DNA of 9,763 bases from Gammaproteobacteria bacterium. Lineage in GTDB: Bacteria; Pseudomonadota; Gammaproteobacteria; UBA12402. Below, piece after piece: positions 6,621 to 9,763 of this stretch (its first letter is position 1; the number at the start of each line of letters is the position of its first letter). The translations under genes were made by a program, and so were the position numbers. The DNA is taken from contig JANQHY010000068.1 in NCBI GenBank assembly GCA_028282395.1, positions 1 through 9,763 on the forward strand. The letters run 5' to 3'. The notes beneath the pieces are model-generated. The model did not search any database. It was not told where the DNA came from and was given only the letters and a program-made list of their open reading frames with translations.

Positions 6621-7874
6621 TTAGTTTGCCACGGCTGGCGAAACACACTGAAAAGCACGTAGATGGAAAAATGGTAAGGCCGATAATAGATGATCAAAAA
6701 TATCGGCCTGAATCTCTTCATAACGTACCCAGTTAGTATCATTAGTGAAAACGTAGATCTGTATCGGTAAACCCATCTCTGTTGGCTCTAATTGGCGTAT
6801 AAGAAAGGTAAAGCCACCCTGGCTATGAATTGCCGGATGATGCTGTAGGTAAATTTTAGCGTATGCGCGGAAAAGACCAATATTTGACAGCTGACGACCA
6901 TTAATAATTTGACTGGTATTGACTCCCTGCTCCTTGTTATGCACTCCAATCTCCTTGATTTTCTGCTCAATATAGTCGTGCATATATGCCAATCCACGCA
7001 ACTCTTGCAACATCTCCTGATCACAAAACTGGATAGTATCCATATCAATTCTAATTGAACGTTTAATACGACGGCCACCCGACTGCTCCATCCCACGCCA
7101 ATTCTGTACGCCTGCCTGCATCAAGGCCGCAGTAGGTAGCGTAACAATGGTTTTATCAAAGTTACGTACTTTGACAGTATTAATAGATATCTCCATAACA
7201 TCACCATCAACGCCATAGGATGGCACGGTAATCCAATCACCGACTCGGATAATGTCATAGAGCGTTGCCTGTACACTGGAGACAAATCCCAAAAGGGTAT
7301 CTTTAAAAATTAACATCAAGACGGCTGATAAAGCACCTAATCCTGCCAGAAACGCCCAAGGAGATTTATGCAGAATAATTGACGCGGCCAAAATCGCTGC
7401 AACGCCCCAAATAATAATCTTCAATACCTGGAGATAGACACGGATAGGATGCGCAGCCGCACGTGAACTACGCTGATAGCAACTATGAATGACATCCAGT
7501 AGGGCCATCGAAGCAAAAACCAGCGCCAAAAGAACATAAATCAGTGCTAACGATTTCATTGCCGCAACAAATAGGGCATCCCATTTATAACGATTAGTTA
7601 GCAATAGATCACTACCACGATACAGTATTAATGCCGGCCCTAAATGGGAAAGTCGTGCCAAAACCCGCTGTTGTGATAGATTATGACCAAAACAGTTAAA
7701 GGAGTATTGTGCCGCGCGCTCTAGCCAGCGTAAAATGTAGCGCTTCAATAGGTAATTAACCAACCAGCTGACGATAACAATTGCTAGCAGTGTGGTAATA
7801 AATGCCAAAATAAAGGCGATATGGCCATTAGCACGAAGCCATTCAGAGTAATAGTGACTAATAAAATCTACCAT
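6621..7874 (-). CDS. ybdG: YbdG-type mechanosensitive channel (MscS superfamily)
   Basis: The 417-aa product is an MscS-superfamily inner-membrane channel, which opens under membrane tension to release solutes during hypo-osmotic shock. Length and motifs fit E. coli YbdG (415 aa). Seen: hydrophobic segments at about 18-42, 74-92, 102-128, 147-168 and 172-193; a pore-helix-like stretch AGLGALSAVLMLIFKDTLLGF (177-197, Gly/Ala-rich); the beta-domain with GDWITVPSYGVDGDVMEIS (212-230) and TVKVRNFDKTIVTLPT (233-248); then GGRRIKRSI (266-274), NIGLFRAYAKIYLQ (331-344) and YEEIQADIFDHLL (385-397), all close to YbdG. It starts 13 nt after the prmB stop on the same strand, so the two are probably one operon. 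No Shine-Dalgarno sequence is seen before the ATG (AATCAATATATT), which suggests weak or coupled translation. Confidence 0.9.
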   Translation of the reverse strand: MVDFISHYYSEWLRANGHIAFILAFITTLLAIVIVSWLVNYLLKRYILRWLERAAQYSFNCFGHNLSQQRVLARLSHLGPALILYRGSDLLLTNRYKWDALFVAAMKSLALIYVLLALVFASMALLDVIHSCYQRSSRAAAHPIRVYLQVLKIIIWGVAAILAASIILHKSPWAFLAGLGALSAVLMLIFKDTLLGFVSSVQATLYDIIRVGDWITVPSYGVDGDVMEISINTVKVRNFDKTIVTLPTAALMQAGVQNWRGMEQSGGRRIKRSIRIDMDTIQFCDQEMLQELRGLAYMHDYIEQKIKEIGVHNKEQGVNTSQIINGRQLSNIGLFRAYAKIYLQHHPAIHSQGGFTFLIRQLEPTEMGLPIQIYVFTNDTNWVRYEEIQADIFDHLLSALPFFHLRAFQCVSPAVAN

Positions 7875-7887
7875 AATATATTGATTA

Positions 7888-8841
7888 TTATCTGTTGTTG
7901 CCGGCTTCTACACCGTCGTCACTCGATTGTACCGCATCAAAATGGCATAGTGCAAGCGCTTCCTGGGTCAGCAGAAATACCCCTTCACCGCCGTGCTCGA
8001 ACTCCAGCCAGATAAAGGGCACGCGTGGAAACGCCTCTTCAAGTAATGACTGCCGGTCTCCAACCTCAACAACTAAAATACCATCCGGACGAAGATAGCG
8101 ACCACTCTGCTTTAAAATCTCATAAGTGTGGAATAGTCCAACCTGGGGAGAAGACAGCGCACGCTCTGGTTCATGCCGATATTCAGCCGGCAAATCAGCA
8201 ATGGCGGCGGGATCAACATAAGGGGGGTTAGCAATAATAATGTCATACTGCCGCGATGCATCAAGCTGTGCAAACAGATCTGATTGTACCGGCTCTACCC
8301 GACCAATAAGTTGATATTTTGCAATATTGAACTTAGCAACTTCCAGCGCATCACTATCGATATCAATAGCATCCACTTCTGCCTGTGGCATCGCTAGCGC
8401 TGCCGCGATGGCAATACAGCCACTACCCGTGCCAATATCAGCAATACGTGTCACTTCATCGCCTTTGATCCACGGCTCAAACTGCCGCTCAATCAATTCG
8501 GCAATCGGTGAACGTGGAATTAGGACACGTTCATCAACATAAAAGGCATGACCAGCGAACCAAGCTTCATGGAGAAGATAGGGCAATGGGATCCGCTCTG
8601 TGACACGGCGTTCAATTAATGAGAGTAGTCTTTCGCGCTGATCAGCAGTCAACGTTTCATTCGCAACCGATTGGTCAGCATCAGGTGGGAGATGAAGAAC
8701 CTGCAGCACCAGTGCTACCGCTTCATCCCAACTGTTATCAGTGCCATGGCCATAATAAATCTCCGCTTCAGTAAAGCGTTGTTCGGCATGATGGACCATA
8801 TCACCGATTGTCAGCAACTCGCGCAGCTGGCTTTTTTTCAT
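7888..8841 (-). CDS. prmB: Ribosomal protein L3 N5-glutamine methyltransferase
   Basis: PrmB methylates a glutamine side chain of ribosomal protein L3 using S-adenosylmethionine and helps 50S assembly. The 317-aa product (E. coli, about 310) has the family features in order: an N-terminal helical domain with the PrmB-specific stretch EIYYGHGTDNSWDEAVALVL (27-46); the linker RIPLPYLLHEAWFAGHAFYV (83-102) and DERVLIPRSPI (103-113); SAM motif I DIGTGSGCIAIA (135-146); acidic DAIDID (157-162); catalytic NPPYV (205-209); and the C-terminal WLEFEHGGEGVFLLT (278-292). YGHGTDN and the C-terminal block separate it from the release-factor enzyme PrmC. AGGGGT lies 7-8 nt before the ATG on the - strand. 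It is divergent from the smr gene and probably co-transcribed with ybdG. Confidence 0.94.
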   Translation of the reverse strand: MKKSQLRELLTIGDMVHHAEQRFTEAEIYYGHGTDNSWDEAVALVLQVLHLPPDADQSVANETLTADQRERLLSLIERRVTERIPLPYLLHEAWFAGHAFYVDERVLIPRSPIAELIERQFEPWIKGDEVTRIADIGTGSGCIAIAAALAMPQAEVDAIDIDSDALEVAKFNIAKYQLIGRVEPVQSDLFAQLDASRQYDIIIANPPYVDPAAIADLPAEYRHEPERALSSPQVGLFHTYEILKQSGRYLRPDGILVVEVGDRQSLLEEAFPRVPFIWLEFEHGGEGVFLLTQEALALCHFDAVQSSDDGVEAGNNR

Positions 8842-8871
8842 GAACTCACCCCTAATTTTTGGGCTGTAGCC

Positions 8872-8877
8872 ACTATA
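8872..8877 (-). promoter_or_regulatory. Possible -10 element for prmB-ybdG
   Basis: TATAGT on the - strand lies about 30 nt before the prmB ATG. The hexamer 17 nt upstream (ACTGAA) is a poor -35, so this is only a candidate within the 105-bp divergent spacer. Confidence 0.3.
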
Positions 8878-8905
8878 ACTAAGACAGTGAAATATTCAGT
8901 GCAGA

Positions 8906-8914
8906 TGTTACAAT
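8906..8914 (+). promoter_or_regulatory. Possible extended -10 promoter for the smr gene
   Basis: TGTTACAAT fits an extended -10 element. No good -35 is seen. A start near 8921 would give a leader of about 26 nt before the ATG at 8947, and no strong Shine-Dalgarno site precedes that ATG. Confidence 0.35.
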
Positions 8915-8946
8915 AGCTACACTATTAATACTGGCCCTAGTAAGTT

Positions 8947-9510
8947 ATGTCAATAAGTGACGCCGATAAAAAACTATTCCAACGCATCTGTCGCGATGTT
9001 AAACCACTAAAAGGAACCAAGCGCGTCCACCATAAACCCGTACGCAAACCCGTAGTTCCGATACGACAAACACCGTCACCTGTAGAGGAGATGAGTGAAA
9101 GCAGCATTAACTATCATCTCGCACCAACAGAGTGGGTAGGTAAAGAGCAGCGCCTATCTTTCACCGCCAATGGCATTCAGAAACGCGTCATGCAACGCTT
9201 ACGACGCGGACAATATCCTATCACTTCGACACTCGATCTACATGGCCATACGATCAAAGAGGCAGCACAACTGACTGAACAATTTCTTCACCGTGCCTGG
9301 CGCGATCACGATTACTGTTTGCGCATTATCCATGGCAAAGGATTATCGCATACTGGCCGCCATGCGGTATTAAAAAGCCAACTGAATCACTGGCTAAAAC
9401 AGCATCCACTGGTATTAGCTTTCTGCTCTGCACCTGATAATGATGGCGGTGGCGGTGCACTCTATGTCTTAATTCGCCGCCAGCATTCAACCGCAACACA
9501 ACAGGATTGA
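8947..9510 (+). CDS. smrB: Smr-domain endonuclease, SmrB-like (collided-ribosome mRNA cleavage)
   Basis: The 187-aa product has a basic, low-complexity N-terminus and a C-terminal Smr domain. In E. coli, SmrB is recruited to collided ribosomes and cuts the mRNA between them. Seen: SISDADKKLFQRI (2-14), like the SmrB N-terminal helix that docks on ribosomes; the Smr motif LDLHG (96-100); the second conserved motif IIHGKG (127-132); and GGGGALYVLIRR (167-178). LKQHPLVLAFCSAP (150-163) resembles E. coli SmrB, whereas DVKPLK (17-22) and IIHGKG recall SmrA, so the paralogue call rests partly on synteny: smrB and prmB are divergent neighbours in E. coli too. The intact DLHG favours an active nuclease. 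The stop codon lies inside the -35 box of the next gene's promoter. Confidence 0.87.
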   Translation: MSISDADKKLFQRICRDVKPLKGTKRVHHKPVRKPVVPIRQTPSPVEEMSESSINYHLAPTEWVGKEQRLSFTANGIQKRVMQRLRRGQYPITSTLDLHGHTIKEAAQLTEQFLHRAWRDHDYCLRIIHGKGLSHTGRHAVLKSQLNHWLKQHPLVLAFCSAPDNDGGGGALYVLIRRQHSTATQQD

Positions 9511-9535
9511 CAAGTTTAGAGCACAAGTCTATTAT
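9507..9535 (+). promoter_or_regulatory. Strong sigma70 promoter of the exported-protein gene
   Basis: Consensus -35 TTGACA (9507-9512), a 17-nt spacer and -10 TATTAT (9530-9535) are followed by a T-rich stretch. The -35 contains the stop codon of the smr gene (9508-9510). Start is expected near 9542, giving a leader of about 57 nt. Confidence 0.75.
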
Positions 9536-9598
9536 TTTTTTATAGGATGTCATCACACTTAAACGAAAGTATTGATCATTAGGCAAGGAGAGCTCACC

Positions 9599-9763
9599 AT
9601 GAAAATATTGGCAAGAATTACTCAACTATTCTGCTTTACACTATTGACAATCTATGCAACTACCACCCCTGCACAGTCTACAACAAAAAATCAACCTGCC
9701 ACCTCTTACACAAAGCAAGCCAATAAAAAAGTTGCCGCAAACCTCCCTTTTGACAACACTGAT
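9599..9763 (+). CDS. N-terminal part of an exported protein of unknown function (runs off the window)
   Basis: Fifty-five codons are visible, with no stop before the window end. The start is supported by AAGGAGAG, with AAGGAG ending 8 nt before the ATG, and by the strong promoter upstream. The N-terminus MKILARITQLFCFTLLTIYA has the charged, hydrophobic and polar layout of a Sec signal peptide, with a likely cleavage after TTTPAQS or TPA (around 24-27). The mature start (TTKNQPATSYTKQANKKVAANLPF) is polar, Lys/Thr/Asn-rich and has no motif I recognise. The product should be periplasmic, outer-membrane-linked or secreted. No lipobox cysteine is seen after the hydrophobic stretch. Confidence 0.75.
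   Translation, partial: MKILARITQLFCFTLLTIYATTTPAQSTTKNQPATSYTKQANKKVAANLPFDNTD

Noticed and set aside
8025..8542. Several + strand open frames across prmB
   Set aside because: Antisense shadows of prmB with no ribosome-binding sites or recognisable sequence.
9505..9545. Terminator between the smr gene and the exported-protein gene
   Set aside because: There is a T-rich run, but no stable stem precedes it; ACAAGT occurs as a direct, not inverted, repeat. The stretch is better explained as a promoter.

Overview
The window (9763 bp) looks like a gammaproteobacterial chromosome. The housekeeping genes (yccA, a ybdG-type channel, prmB, an smr gene) resemble their enterobacterial counterparts closely in length and motifs, and prmB and the smr gene are divergent neighbours as in E. 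coli. Base composition is moderately A+T-rich. Single-line samples counted by eye gave 22/60 G+C in hsdS and 31/60 in prmB. The genus cannot be fixed from sequence alone.

Left part (50-5147): a complete type I restriction-modification operon in the order hsdM-hsdS-hsdR on the + strand, with overlapping reading frames. HsdM and HsdS should form the methyltransferase, HsdS sets the target sequence, and HsdR adds the translocase and nuclease. The restriction subunit is short (803 aa) and ends in an EcoEI/EcoAI-like C-terminal region.

Middle (5148-5874): about 460 bp with no credible protein gene, lying between the hsdR stop and the 3' end of an intact tRNA-Ser(UGA) on the - strand. It holds two full copies and one partial copy of a ~137-bp tandem repeat. 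Each copy carries a fragment resembling the tRNA-Ser 3' end and the full copies also carry a T-arm-like palindrome. Next comes a perfect 25-bp-stem hairpin ending 1 nt from the tRNA CCA. The tRNA 3' end faces the restriction operon, which is the usual geometry of a tRNA-associated genomic island. The restriction operon is therefore probably island cargo and the repeats may be att-derived, but no integrase is visible in the window.

Right part (5875-9763): core genes. yccA (+), an inner-membrane modulator of FtsH, ends at a strong hairpin terminator where it converges with ybdG. prmB and ybdG (-) appear to be co-transcribed. An smr-domain gene (+) is divergent from prmB. A near-consensus sigma70 promoter overlaps the smr stop codon and drives the start of an exported protein that runs off the window. 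PrmB (methylates ribosomal protein L3) and Smr (in the SmrB family, cleaves mRNA at collided ribosomes) both act on ribosomes.

No CRISPR array, insertion sequence, phage gene or novel multi-gene defence system was found. The most unusual material is the structured tandem repeat array and perfect hairpin beside tRNA-Ser.
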